Counted from the first letter of the stretch, positions 16,955-25,764 are shown. The stretch: 64,000 nt of DNA from Bacillus_BU sp051233475 (GCF_051233475.1 NZ_JBKFGH010000020.1:124001-188000); one strand, 5' to 3'. Program-made: numbers and translations. The notes: generated by a model not told the origin, from the sequence alone.

Positions 16955-17520
16955 ATGTCCTAGAGAAGGGATTTCAAGGACAAAAAAGCATGCGAAAGTT
17001 ATGGAAATGTCCTAGAGAAGGGGTATCAAGGACAAAAAGGCGAGCGAAAGCTACGAAAATGTCCTTAAGAAGGGGTATCAAGGACAAAAAGTCGTGCGGA
17101 AGCAATGGAAATGTCCTTGAGAAGGGGTTTCAAAGACAAAATGAAGGGGAAAAGGCTCGGAAATGTCCTAGAGAAGGGATCTCAAGGACAAAAAAGCATG
17201 CGAAAGTTATGGAAATGTCCTAGAGAAGGGATCTCAAGGACAAAAAAGCATGCGAAAGTTATGGAAATGTCCTAGACAAGGGATCTCAAGGACAAAAAAG
17301 CATGCGAAAGTTATGGAAATGTCCTAGACAAGGAATCTTAAGGACAAAAAAGCGTGCGAAAGTTACGGAAATGTCCTAGAGAAGGGGTATCAAGGACAAA
17401 AAAGCGAGCGAAAGCTACGGAAATGTCCTAGAGAAGGGGCATCAAGGGACAAAATGGCGAGCGGAAGCTCCGGAAATGTCCTAGAGAAGGGCGATCAAGG
17501 ATAATAAGGAGGATCTGATG
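16955..17520 (+). repeat. Type B tandem hairpin repeat, eleven 52-nt units
   Basis: Units start at 16955, 17007, 17059, 17111, 17163, 17215, 17267, 17319, 17371, 17423 and 17476; one extra G in the tenth breaks an otherwise exact 52-base period. Each unit holds TGTCCT(T/A)GA, nine bases, TCAAGGACA, followed by a 25-base linker of the form AAAA(G)CG(A/T)GCGAAAGCTACGGAAA. Variants with GAGA...TCTC extend the arms to 11 bases with one mismatch. The block ends in AAGGAGGATCTGATG and GATCACCCTCTTTTT. The 17521-17821 stretch that follows is an AT-rich leader of the malate synthase gene with no site I can name. Confidence 0.95.
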
Positions 17521-17821
17521 CACCGATCACCCTCTTTTTACAAAAATAAGAAAATTACAAAAATAATCTATTATTTATCAGGAATGCCTTTCAATGTGTA
17601 TCTTTCTCTGTTACAATATTTAATAAATTGGAAAAATTGTTTTATAACAGGAAGGAAATACCTTTAGGAGAGAGAATAAATAGTATCGTAGAAATAGAAA
17701 TTTTTTAGGAGTAAAAACACAAAATCCATTTGGAGTAGAAAAAGCTTGTGTTGTCTGATCATGCAAAGATGAACTCAGCAGTGAAGTAGTTATTTTTTAT
17801 TTTTGAAAGGTAGGAAAAGTA

Positions 17822-20008
17822 ATGACTAAATATGTAGAAATAGGCAATTTGAAAATAGCTTCTGTACTTTATGATTTTGTGAATTCTGAGGTTCTTCCTG
17901 GCAGTGGTGTTGAGCAGGATAGCTTCTGGACAAACTTTGAAGGATTAATTGACGAGCTTTCACCTGAAAATAGAGCATTGCTTGCCCGTCGTGATGAATT
18001 ACAGAAAAAAATAAACGAGTGGCACTTAGAAAATAAGGGTGACTATGAATTTAGTAAATACAAAGCATTTTTACAAGAAATCGGATATCTTGAGCCAAAA
18101 CCGGAAGAATTCCAGATTTCTACAGAAAATATAGATAATGAAGTAGCCTTACAGGGCGGTCCACAGCTTGTTGTGCCAATCAACAATGCCCGCTATGCAA
18201 TTAATGCCGCAAATGCACGTTGGGGAAGCCTTTACGACGCACTTTACGGAACAGATGCAATCAGTGAAGAAAATGGAGCTGAGCGTGGAAAAGGCTATAA
18301 TCCAGTTCGCGGCGCTCAAGTTATCGCTTACGGAAAAGACTTTTTAGATAATGCTGTTCCCCTGTCAAATGGATCTCATAAGGAAGCGGTTAAATATGCG
18401 CTAATTGATAATGAATTAGCTGTTACACTTGAAAGCGGTAAAATTGTCGGCTTGCAGGATGCTTCAAAACTAGTAGGCTATCAAGGTTCAAGTGAAGAGC
18501 CAACTGCTGTTCTTTTGAAAAACAATCGTCTTCACCTTGAAATTCAAATTGACCGCAATCATCCAATTGGAAGTACAGATGCTGCAGGTGTCAAGGACAT
18601 TATCCTTGAATCAGCGGTAACAACAATTATGGACTGCGAAGATTCTGTTGCGGCAGTTGATGCTGAAGATAAAGTTGAAGTATACCGTAATTGGTTAGGT
18701 CTTATTAAAGGTGACCTTTCTGCTACTTTCGCAAAAGGTAGCAAAGAATTGTTGCGAACGTTAAATCCTGATCGTGAATATAAAGCCATTGATGGCGGAA
18801 CGATTACTTTATCTGGACGTTCACTTATGTTTATCCGTAACGTCGGCCATTTAATGACCATTAATGCGATTCTTGATAAAGACGGGAACGAGATTCCAGA
18901 AGGTATTATGGATGGAGTTATTACGAGCTTAATAGCCAAACACGAAATTATTGGCAATAGTAAATACCGTAACTCTCAAAAAGGCTCAATCTACATCGTT
19001 AAGCCAAAAATGCACGGTCCGCAAGAAGCAGCATTTGCTAATAAATTATTTGCAAAAGTTGAAGAATTAGTAGGGCTTAAACGAAATACTTTAAAAATTG
19101 GAGTAATGGACGAAGAACGCAGAACTTCATTAAACTTAAAAGCTTGTATCCGTGAAGTAAAAGATCGCGTAGCGTTTATCAATACAGGATTCTTAGATCG
19201 TACTGGAGACGAAATGCATACATCGATGGAAGCAGGTCCAATGATTCGCAAGGGTGATATGAAAACATCCGAATGGCTCGCTTCCTATGAAAAATCAAAT
19301 GTGTTTGCAGGACTTGATTGCGGCTTGCAAGGACGTGCGCAGATCGGAAAAGGAATGTGGGCAATGCCTGATTTAATGGCCGATATGCTTGTCCAAAAAA
19401 TTGGACATCTTAAAGCAGGTGCCAATACAGCATGGGTTCCATCTCCAACAGCAGCAACACTTCATGCAACCCACTATCATCTAATTGATGCAGTTGAAGT
19501 TCAAAACGGATTGAAGAAAGAATCAACAGATCTTGTTGATGGGATTTTACAAGTTCCAGTCGCGAAAAATCCAAATTGGACTCCAGAAGAAATTCAACAG
19601 GAATTAGATAACAATGCACAAGGAATTCTTGGTTATGTTGTGCGCTGGGTTGAGCATGGGGTAGGTTGTTCGAAGGTTCCTGATATAAACAATATCGGAT
19701 TAATGGAAGACCGTGCGACACTTCGCATTTCCAGCCAGCATATTGCCAACTGGTTACACCATGGTGTGTGTACGAAAGAGCAAGTGGTGGAAACATTGCA
19801 ACGGATGGCCAAAGTCGTTGATGAGCAAAATGCGAATGACCTATTATATCGTCCAATGGCACCAGACTTTGAAAACTCTGTTGCCTTCCAAGCAGCTTCA
19901 GATTTAATATTCTTGGGCTATGAGCAACCAAGCGGCTACACTGAGCCGATCTTACACCGTCGCCGCATTGAAGCAAAAGCTAAATTTTCAGCTGAACAAG
20001 TTCGATAA
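17822..20008 (+). CDS. glcB: Malate synthase G
   Basis: This enzyme condenses glyoxylate with acetyl-CoA to malate. The 728-residue length and the pattern are those of the monomeric G isoform rather than the ~530-residue malate synthase A. Visible marks are NARYAINAANARWGSLYDALYGTD near residue 125, EDSVAAVDAEDK, the glyoxylate-binding arginine in SLMFIRNVGHLMT, the Mg-binding acidic residues in GVMDEERRTSLNLKACI and FLDRTGDEMHTSM, and the catalytic aspartate region near residue 630. GAAAGGTAGGAAA precedes ATG 17822. Downstream lie hyi and a tartronate-semialdehyde-reductase-type gene, which also act on glyoxylate products. No isocitrate lyase is present, so glycolate/glyoxylate use is more likely than an acetate glyoxylate shunt (inference). 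Confidence 0.95.
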   Translation: MTKYVEIGNLKIASVLYDFVNSEVLPGSGVEQDSFWTNFEGLIDELSPENRALLARRDELQKKINEWHLENKGDYEFSKYKAFLQEIGYLEPKPEEFQISTENIDNEVALQGGPQLVVPINNARYAINAANARWGSLYDALYGTDAISEENGAERGKGYNPVRGAQVIAYGKDFLDNAVPLSNGSHKEAVKYALIDNELAVTLESGKIVGLQDASKLVGYQGSSEEPTAVLLKNNRLHLEIQIDRNHPIGSTDAAGVKDIILESAVTTIMDCEDSVAAVDAEDKVEVYRNWLGLIKGDLSATFAKGSKELLRTLNPDREYKAIDGGTITLSGRSLMFIRNVGHLMTINAILDKDGNEIPEGIMDGVITSLIAKHEIIGNSKYRNSQKGSIYIVKPKMHGPQEAAFANKLFAKVEELVGLKRNTLKIGVMDEERRTSLNLKACIREVKDRVAFINTGFLDRTGDEMHTSMEAGPMIRKGDMKTSEWLASYEKSNVFAGLDCGLQGRAQIGKGMWAMPDLMADMLVQKIGHLKAGANTAWVPSPTAATLHATHYHLIDAVEVQNGLKKESTDLVDGILQVPVAKNPNWTPEEIQQELDNNAQGILGYVVRWVEHGVGCSKVPDINNIGLMEDRATLRISSQHIANWLHHGVCTKEQVVETLQRMAKVVDEQNANDLLYRPMAPDFENSVAFQAASDLIFLGYEQPSGYTEPILHRRRIEAKAKFSAEQVR

Positions 20009-20043
20009 ACATAATTTCGTTGTAAGGTTGTGTTAAAAGCAAT

Positions 20044-20170
20044 GTTGATTGGAGCGGAAGGTGCGAGACTCCTGCGGGAGAAGGTGTCACGGGAGACCCC
20101 ACAGGCGCAATGCGCCGAGGAGGCTCCCGGACTCCCCCGCGGAAAGCGAGCACCTGGAGCGGAAATCAAC
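20044..20170 (+). repeat. ~128-nt palindromic intergenic element, copy 1
   Basis: Starts GTTGATTGGAGCGGAAGGTGC and ends GCACCTGGAGCGGAAATCAAC. Outer arms GTTGATT/AATCAAC and AGGTGC/GCACCT pair, while GGAGCGGA is repeated in direct orientation on both sides and so forms an internal loop. An inner stem CGGGAG/CTCCCG is also seen. Three more copies occur at 26299, 53974 and 55724. Confidence 0.9.
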
Positions 20171-20222
20171 AGCCAAATGCAACAGAGCCTTTCGAAAAAA
20201 TAGGACCTATTTAAAAAAGCAG

Positions 20223-20270
20223 CCAATGTGTTTCAGGAAAGCTCTGGAGCACATTGGTTTCGTTTATTTT
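20223..20270 (+). terminator. Possible terminator between malate synthase and hyi
   Basis: CCAATGTG and CACATTGG form eight pairs across a 19-base loop, followed by TTTCGTTTATTTT. The stem is short and the loop long, so termination would be partial. Confidence 0.4.
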
Positions 20271-20300
20271 GAAGATAATACATAGTTAGGTGAGGTTATC

Positions 20301-21095
20301 ATGCATTCATTTGCTGCAAATCTATCAACCATTTTTACAGAAGTTCCGTTTTTGGAACGATTTAAAAAGGCCAGAAATTCCGGATTTTCATACGTCGAAT
20401 GTCAATTCCCGTTTGATGTGCCGATTGAAGCGATTAAGGCTGAGCTTAACAAATATGAACTTTCACTCGTATTAATCAATTTTCCCGCTGGGGATTGGGG
20501 AAAGGGAGAACGCGGACTTGCCATTTTTCCAAACAGGCGGGATGAATTTAAAAAATCGATTGCCATAGGAATTGAATATGCTCGCAGTTTGGGAGTTTCG
20601 AAGCTTCATTGTTTAGCCGGGGTTCTTGAAACTGGTGACAATCGAAGTTTAGCTAGAGCCATATATCTTGAAAACCTTAAATATGCAGCAGAATTAATGG
20701 CGCAGGAAAACCTCACATTGCTTATCGAGCCGCTCAATCCTTTTGATATGCCTGGTTATTTTTTAACAGACATCGAAGAGGCAGTGGAGATTATCAATGA
20801 GATTGGGAAGCCTAATGTAAAGCTTCAGCTTGACTTTTATCATGTTCAAAGAATACAAGGGAATCTGATTGCAACCTATGAAAGGTATTTTGATCGAATC
20901 GGGCATATTCAAATCGCCGACGTTCCTGGACGACATCAGCCCGGAACGGGAGAAATCCATTATGAACGAGTATTGAAAGCTGTATTTGATAAGTGCTACA
21001 AAGGGTTTGTTGGCTTGGAATATATTCCGCTTGGAAAGAGTGAAGATAGTTTCACGTGGATAAAACAGGCGCAGTTAGGGGGAATGGAAAAATGA
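20301..21095 (+). CDS. hyi: Hydroxypyruvate isomerase-family TIM-barrel protein
   Basis: This 264-residue sugar-phosphate-isomerase/epimerase-type TIM barrel is typical of Hyi, which interconverts hydroxypyruvate and tartronate semialdehyde. Family marks are MHSFAANLSTIFTEVPFLERF at the start, GVSKLHCLAG, the metal-ligand glutamate in LLIEPLNPFDMPGYFL, LQLDFYHVQRIQGNL, IGHIQIADVPGRHQPGTGEI and the final GLEYIPLG. TTAGGTGAGG precedes ATG 20301. Its stop codon overlaps the start of the next gene (ATGA), a tight pairing with the reductase that would take tartronate semialdehyde on to glycerate. Confidence 0.88.
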   Translation: MHSFAANLSTIFTEVPFLERFKKARNSGFSYVECQFPFDVPIEAIKAELNKYELSLVLINFPAGDWGKGERGLAIFPNRRDEFKKSIAIGIEYARSLGVSKLHCLAGVLETGDNRSLARAIYLENLKYAAELMAQENLTLLIEPLNPFDMPGYFLTDIEEAVEIINEIGKPNVKLQLDFYHVQRIQGNLIATYERYFDRIGHIQIADVPGRHQPGTGEIHYERVLKAVFDKCYKGFVGLEYIPLGKSEDSFTWIKQAQLGGMEK

Positions 21096-22024
21096 AAATC
21101 GGGTTCATTGGGACCGGAGTAATGGGCAGCAGAATGGTTCGAAGGCTCCTTCAGGCAGGGTTTGAGGTTATCGTTTATAATCGCTCTCAGCAAAAAGCCG
21201 CCGCCTTAGTTGAGCATGGTGCCGTTCTTAAGGACACGATCGCTTCGTTGGCTTCACAAGCGGATGTGATTTGTACCTGTTTGCCAATGCCAGCGGATGT
21301 TCAGGCTGTTTATTTAGGGTTGGATGGGATATTGGCTAATAGTAAACAAGACACGATTTGTATTGACTTCACCACGGTTGGAGTTGAGACGAGCCGAACG
21401 ATTTTTGCAGAAGCGGTTTCCAAAGGAGTATCCTATTTAGACGCACCTGTAAGTGGTGGACCTGAAGGGGTGGAACAAGGGACGCTAACGATCATGATCG
21501 GTGGGGAGAAAGCTGCTTTTGAAAAAATAGCGCCCGTTTTGGCTGTGTTAGGGAAAACGATTCAATATTTAGGCCCGAGTGGCTCAGGGAGTATTGCCAA
21601 ATTAATTAATCAGTATCTCGTTGCAGTTCATTCCGTAGCCGCATCGGAGGCAATGGTTGCGGGAAAGGCTTTGGGACTCGATTCTGAGCAACTTTATCAA
21701 TTATTAAAAGTCAGCTACGGAGACAGCCGTATGCTGCAGCGTCATATGGATGGGTTTGTGCTTGATCGCGAGTTTACTCCTGGTGGAGCGGTGAAATACG
21801 TCCATAAGGATGTTGTTCTTGCGAATCAACTATTTGAGCAAGCTGGTATTGAAAAGTTTTTGGGCCGATTTGCGGAGGAATCGTTTGCATTGGCAATCGA
21901 TAATGGCTTAGGAGATCTCGACATGTCTGCTGTTATTCAGCCGCTGGAAAAAGAATGCGGTGTGGTCGTTCGTAGGGAAGAAAATCCGGAGCCGATCAAG
22001 TCTACAAGCAGCATACAACCTTAA
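21092..22024 (+). CDS. 2-hydroxy-3-oxopropionate (tartronate semialdehyde) reductase-type enzyme
   Basis: A beta-hydroxyacid dehydrogenase of 310 residues. The N-terminal NAD(P)-binding signature is MKIGFIGTGVMGSRMVRRLL, the substrate motif is DAPVSGGPEGVEQGTLTIMIGG, and the catalytic lysine lies in GSIAKLINQYLV. Coupling to hyi by ATGA overlap favours tartronate semialdehyde reduction to D-glycerate (GarR/GlxR role), though related enzymes act on other 3-hydroxyacids. The start at 21092 is chosen because the Rossmann motif begins there and AGGGGGA lies upstream; the frame extends to 21056 inside hyi. Glyoxylate carboligase, which would make tartronate semialdehyde from glyoxylate, is not in the window. 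Confidence 0.85.
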   Translation: MKIGFIGTGVMGSRMVRRLLQAGFEVIVYNRSQQKAAALVEHGAVLKDTIASLASQADVICTCLPMPADVQAVYLGLDGILANSKQDTICIDFTTVGVETSRTIFAEAVSKGVSYLDAPVSGGPEGVEQGTLTIMIGGEKAAFEKIAPVLAVLGKTIQYLGPSGSGSIAKLINQYLVAVHSVAASEAMVAGKALGLDSEQLYQLLKVSYGDSRMLQRHMDGFVLDREFTPGGAVKYVHKDVVLANQLFEQAGIEKFLGRFAEESFALAIDNGLGDLDMSAVIQPLEKECGVVVRREENPEPIKSTSSIQP

Positions 22025-22105
22025 AAATTCGTGGTTCGGATTATTTGACATTAAAACAGTGGAAATATACGATACTCTTAATTCGTATTCACTGAGGAGG
22101 ATGTT

Positions 22106-22945
22106 ATGACCATTCAACGTGGAATTCGTCGTGTAAAAACAGTTCAGTATCAGACAAATAGTCCGATCCATCGAAATGGATTTATTTTAGAGCCAGGCAA
22201 TTGGGAAGAGCATGACCCGTTTTTATTTTTAGCCGAAGATTTTTTCCAAAAAGGTACTTTTGATCTTCATCCGCATCGGGGCATTGAAACGGTTACCTAT
22301 GTAATTGACGGTATATTAGAGCATTTTGATAATAAGGCGGGCGAGGGAAAGCTTGAGCCAGGCGATGTCCAGTGGATGACGGCTGGGAGTGGTGTGATTC
22401 ATAAAGAAGATCCGGCGCCAGGCTCAACTGTCCACAGTTTGCAGCTGTGGGTAAATTTACCGAGCGCTCATAAGATGACGACACCTCGCTATCAAAACTT
22501 AAAAGCAAGCGATATGCCTGTACGCAAGGAGAACGGAGCAGTAATCCGGATTTTTTCCGGTTCGTCAAAAGGGATCAAGGCAGAGACTCTCAATTATGTT
22601 CCAGTTACGATGGTAGAAATAGAGTTAGAGCCGGGTGCAACTGTAAATCAAGATTTGCCGGGAAGCTATAGTGGCTTTTTATATGTGCTTGAGGGTCGTG
22701 GGACATTTGGAGTTGATCAAGTGGAAGGGTACGCTGGTCAGGCTTTATTTATGAGCGGGGCTGATGGGAACGATGACAGCGAGTTGACAGTGACAGCCGC
22801 AGAGGACAGCAAGCTCCGTGTCTTGCTGTATGCAGGAGAACCTGTACGTGAGCCTGTCGTTGCCTATGGTCCTTTCGTTATGAATACGCAGGAAGAAATC
22901 CGCCAAGCGTTTAAAGATTATCAAAGCGGCAAATTTGGCGAATGA
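22106..22945 (+). CDS. Pirin-family bicupin protein
   Basis: The 279-residue protein has the pirin N-terminal cupin with the metal-site motif FDLHPHRGIETVTYVIDGILEHFDN, then GDVQWMTAGSGVIHKE and LQLWVNLP. The C-terminal cupin contains GSYSGFLYVLEGRGTFG. Pirins bind iron; some bacterial members are quercetin 2,3-dioxygenases, others regulatory. Substrate is unknown here. GAGGAGG is five bases before ATG 22106. A good terminator follows, so it appears to be its own unit or the end of the glyoxylate cluster. Confidence 0.88.
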   Translation: MTIQRGIRRVKTVQYQTNSPIHRNGFILEPGNWEEHDPFLFLAEDFFQKGTFDLHPHRGIETVTYVIDGILEHFDNKAGEGKLEPGDVQWMTAGSGVIHKEDPAPGSTVHSLQLWVNLPSAHKMTTPRYQNLKASDMPVRKENGAVIRIFSGSSKGIKAETLNYVPVTMVEIELEPGATVNQDLPGSYSGFLYVLEGRGTFGVDQVEGYAGQALFMSGADGNDDSELTVTAAEDSKLRVLLYAGEPVREPVVAYGPFVMNTQEEIRQAFKDYQSGKFGE

Positions 22946-22982
22946 ACGGGACCACATTTTTTGCCAAAACCTATTAAACTAA

Positions 22983-23027
22983 AAAAGTGCTCATTTACCT
23001 GCAAGGTGAATGAGCACTTTGATTTTT
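22983..23027. terminator. Terminator after the pirin gene
   Basis: AAAGTGCTCATTTACCT and AGGTGAATGAGCACTTT form a long stem with a three-base loop, followed by GATTTTTTT. The A-run on the other side may let it serve the convergent MFS gene. Confidence 0.9.
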
Positions 23028-23087
23028 TTCATATATTAATTATCTATTTATCATCTTGGACCAATAGGTTTCAAGTGAAGCCAGATC

Positions 23088-24434
23088 TTAGCCAAATTGT
23101 TTCTTCATTACTGCCGGTTTACTTGAGTGCTCATTTTTGATAAGAAAGGAAGTCCCTAGAGCAACAATACTGCCGATGAAACCGAACATGAACAGGTTAT
23201 GAATTCCTCCCATAAATGTACCAGAGCCGGTCAACAACGCTCCCATGATCGTCACTCCAATTGCTGTTCCCATGTTTCGGCTAAACATAAAAAACGAAGT
23301 CGAGATTCCTTTTTCATGGGCACCAACAAGCTGTTGAACTCCTATTAAACCAACCGTGCTGATTAATCCGTAGGCTAAGCCTTGAATGGTCATAACGAAA
23401 AGCACATACCAAAATCCGTGACCTTCGTTTAGTCCTATTAATAATAGGCCAGACAGCAATAGAAGGGCATTCCCGATGATTAACAACTTACGATAGCCAT
23501 ATTGAGAGATCCAATTTCCAGCCGGTACAGAGACGATCATCCAGCCAATTGCAACACCTAGCAATGCCGCACCGCTTAAAAACAAAGATAATTTGGCGAC
23601 ATCCTGTAAAAAGAGTGGAACAAAGCTCGAAGTACCAAACAAGGCGACACATCCGATAAACGAATTAATATTGATCCATGAAATCGTTTTGTTTTTAAAC
23701 ATTGAAATTGGTACGATAGGTGAGGGATGTCTTTTCTCGAAAAAGTAAAACCCAATAATAAACAATGCCCCAACTGCCGCATATAAAAACTGATTAGTCT
23801 CGACGACTGTTACTAAAAGAAGTAAAGTAACTCCAATCGCAAATAAAACGGTTCCGATGTAATCAATATTTGCACGTCTTGGTTCATAAACCTCTTTATA
23901 AGGTAAAAGGGTTAAGAAGGCGACAAGACAAACAGGGATATTTACATAAAAAATCCATCTCCATGTCATGAATTCAACAAAAAAGGCTCCAAGTAAAGGG
24001 GCCAAAATGGCGGATAGCCCCCACATTGCCGTAAAAAGCGCTTGAATTTTGCCGCGTTTTTCAGGCGGGAATAAATCTCCCGCGATAATGGCTGGGAAAG
24101 GCATCATAAACCCGGCGCCAATTCCCTGAAAGGCACGGAAGATCACGAGTTGAATCATGTTAGCCGAGAGACCGCATAGTAATGACCCAATTAAAAATAA
24201 GATAATTCCGAACGCAAATACTTTCTTCCTACCAAATAAATCCGACAATCTTCCGGCAACAGGAGATAGGATTGTGCTAGCTATCATATAGGAGGCAAAA
24301 GACCAAGCATAAAGGTCAAATCTTCCTAATTCTTCTGCGATGATTGGCATCGTTGTATTCATAATCGTTGAATCAATTGATGCAACGAGCATGGCTAAAA
24401 CAATACTAACCATGACGGATGTTCTACTGTTCAT
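23088..24434 (-). CDS. MFS drug:proton antiporter, EmrB/QacA-type
   Basis: This 448-residue major facilitator begins VSIVLAMLVASIDSTIMNTTMPIIAEELG, the motif D1-type start of DHA2 exporters. It has the motif A loop GRLSDLFGRKKVF, RAFQGIGAGFMMP, and motif C-like WGLSAILAPLLGAFFVEFMTWRWIFYVNIP. DHA2 members usually have 14 helices and around 480 or more residues; this one is a little short at the C-terminus. The substrate is unknown. TAGGAGG precedes ATG 24434. No regulator gene adjoins it. Confidence 0.87.
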   Translation of the reverse strand: MNSRTSVMVSIVLAMLVASIDSTIMNTTMPIIAEELGRFDLYAWSFASYMIASTILSPVAGRLSDLFGRKKVFAFGIILFLIGSLLCGLSANMIQLVIFRAFQGIGAGFMMPFPAIIAGDLFPPEKRGKIQALFTAMWGLSAILAPLLGAFFVEFMTWRWIFYVNIPVCLVAFLTLLPYKEVYEPRRANIDYIGTVLFAIGVTLLLLVTVVETNQFLYAAVGALFIIGFYFFEKRHPSPIVPISMFKNKTISWININSFIGCVALFGTSSFVPLFLQDVAKLSLFLSGAALLGVAIGWMIVSVPAGNWISQYGYRKLLIIGNALLLLSGLLLIGLNEGHGFWYVLFVMTIQGLAYGLISTVGLIGVQQLVGAHEKGISTSFFMFSRNMGTAIGVTIMGALLTGSGTFMGGIHNLFMFGFIGSIVALGTSFLIKNEHSSKPAVMKKQFG

Positions 24435-24638
24435 TTCAAATACCTCCTAGGTGCTACATAAAACCATATTATAACCTTCTAAAAGTAATTATGAAAACTA
24501 AAATGAATATCATTATTTTTTCAAAAGATTGGAGAATGGTCGAAAAGTCCTACTATTCTTATAAAATATATTAGTTTTTTTGGGTGATTTTTGGTAATGT
24601 AATCTATATACATAAATTTAGAAAAGGGGAACGTATAA

Positions 24639-25460
24639 ATGGGAAAAAGTTTAACCGGAAAAACGGTCGCCATTGCCGGAAGCAGGAAATTAGAAGAAAT
24701 CTCAAGCCTAATTGAAAAGCAAGGCGGAACGGCTGTTATTCGACCGTTACAAGGAACAGTATTTTTAGCAGAAAAGGAAGTGGAGCCTGATTTACGCCGC
24801 TTCGTTGAGGAAGGTGCAGACTGGGTCATTTTAACAACCGGGATTGGCACCGATAGTCTTGTTGACCTTGCAGGCAAGCTTGGAATTCAGGAGGAATTCT
24901 TGAATCGATTAAAGGAAGCGAAAATTGGTGCACGGGGTTATAAAACTTTAGGGGTACTAAAAAAATTAGCGTTAACACCTGATGCGGTAGATGATGATGG
25001 GACAAATAGAGGGCTTGTCCGTTCCTTGCAAAAATACGATTTTTCTGGAAAGAGAGTATTGGTCCAACTACATGGGGAAGCTGCTCCTGCATTGATTCGT
25101 TTCCTTGAAGAAAGCGGTGCAACTGTCCAACAAATTTTACCATACCGGCATACCCCTCCCAAAACAGAAACCATAGAGCAATTATGTCAAGAATTGCTCC
25201 AGCATAAAGTACAGGCTGTCTGTTTTACGACTGTTGTACAAGTTCGGTTTTTGTTTGAATATGCAAAGGAAAAAGGATTTATAGACGAAATCATTAATAT
25301 TTTTAATCATCATGCCCTTGCGGTTGCGGTTGGAAAAATAACCGCGGAAGGTATTCGTGAAGAAGGGATTGAACGATTGGTTGCGCCCGAATTTGAACGA
25401 ATGGGTGCAATGATTATCGAACTAGCTCGCTATTATGATGAGGAAGCAAAGTCTCTTTAA
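24639..25460 (+). CDS. Uroporphyrinogen-III synthase-family protein
   Basis: The 273-residue protein has the HemD fold pattern: the first lobe begins LTGKTVAIAGSRKLEEISSLIEKQGGTAVIRPL, followed by ADWVILTTGIGTDSLV, and the second lobe has GKRVLVQLHGEAAPALIRFLEESGATVQQILPYRHTPP and VQAVCFTTVVQVRFLFEYAKEKG. True HemD lies in the hemAXCDBL cluster in Bacillus; this solitary copy is more likely a paralogue (YjjA-type) of uncertain role. AAGGGGAA precedes ATG 24639. A terminator follows directly. Confidence 0.8.
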   Translation: MGKSLTGKTVAIAGSRKLEEISSLIEKQGGTAVIRPLQGTVFLAEKEVEPDLRRFVEEGADWVILTTGIGTDSLVDLAGKLGIQEEFLNRLKEAKIGARGYKTLGVLKKLALTPDAVDDDGTNRGLVRSLQKYDFSGKRVLVQLHGEAAPALIRFLEESGATVQQILPYRHTPPKTETIEQLCQELLQHKVQAVCFTTVVQVRFLFEYAKEKGFIDEIINIFNHHALAVAVGKITAEGIREEGIERLVAPEFERMGAMIIELARYYDEEAKSL

Positions 25461-25472
25461 AGATGAATAATC

Positions 25473-25507
25473 ACGACGAGTCGATATACTGGCTCGTCGT
25501 ATTTTTC
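25473..25507 (+). terminator. Terminator of the HemD-family gene
   Basis: ACGACGAG and CTCGTCGT pair across a 12-base loop and are followed by ATTTTT, 13 bases after the stop codon. Confidence 0.75.
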
Positions 25508-25660
25508 TATGAGGCAATCAAAGGCAACTTAAGATTGGAAGGCAGATCTAAACATAATTACCATTCTTTTATTAATTCAAAAAAATTTCGATATTTAGAA
25601 ACGGAAAATCATTGAAATCAACTATGATAATAGTAAGAGATATCCACTTTTTAGCAGAAA

Positions 25661-25737
25661 GCCCATTAATGTAAAGCTCACGCTTCCAATACATCTAGCT
25701 AAACATAAGAGCTTATGTTGGGCAGGTGTTTTTTTAT
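25661..25737 (+). promoter_or_regulatory. Structured leader with a possible three-way junction, upstream of the flavodoxin gene
   Basis: GCCCA (25661) can pair with TGGGC (25719-25723). Inside lie two stems: ATGTAAAGC with GCTT and TACAT (loop TCAC, bulge CCAA), and AACATAA with TTATGTT (loop GAGC). A seven-base T run follows at 25729-25735. It matches no riboswitch class I can name and could instead be a terminator with a side hairpin. The remaining 25508-25660 stretch shows nothing clear. Confidence 0.4.
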
Positions 25738-25764
25738 TTGTTAATTATATGAGGAGGGTTTCGA

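Noticed and set aside
16479..17223. Open frames of 75 and 102 codons inside the repeat arrays
   Set aside because: They only translate the 52-nt repeats (period not divisible by three), carry no ribosome site of note and no domain.
16578..17520. CRISPR array
   Set aside because: The whole 52-nt unit repeats with scattered substitutions; there are no unique spacers and no cas genes in the window.
18559..18957. 132-codon minus-strand frame opposite malate synthase G
   Set aside because: Shadow frame with Ser/Pro/Leu-rich composition typical of antisense translation.
19410..19976. 188-codon minus-strand frame opposite malate synthase G
   Set aside because: Antisense shadow of a well-conserved gene, no ribosome site, no recognisable protein features.
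20044..20170. Insertion sequence or transposon end
   Set aside because: The element is only about 128 bases, has no transposase, and shows covarying internal stems rather than simple terminal repeats.
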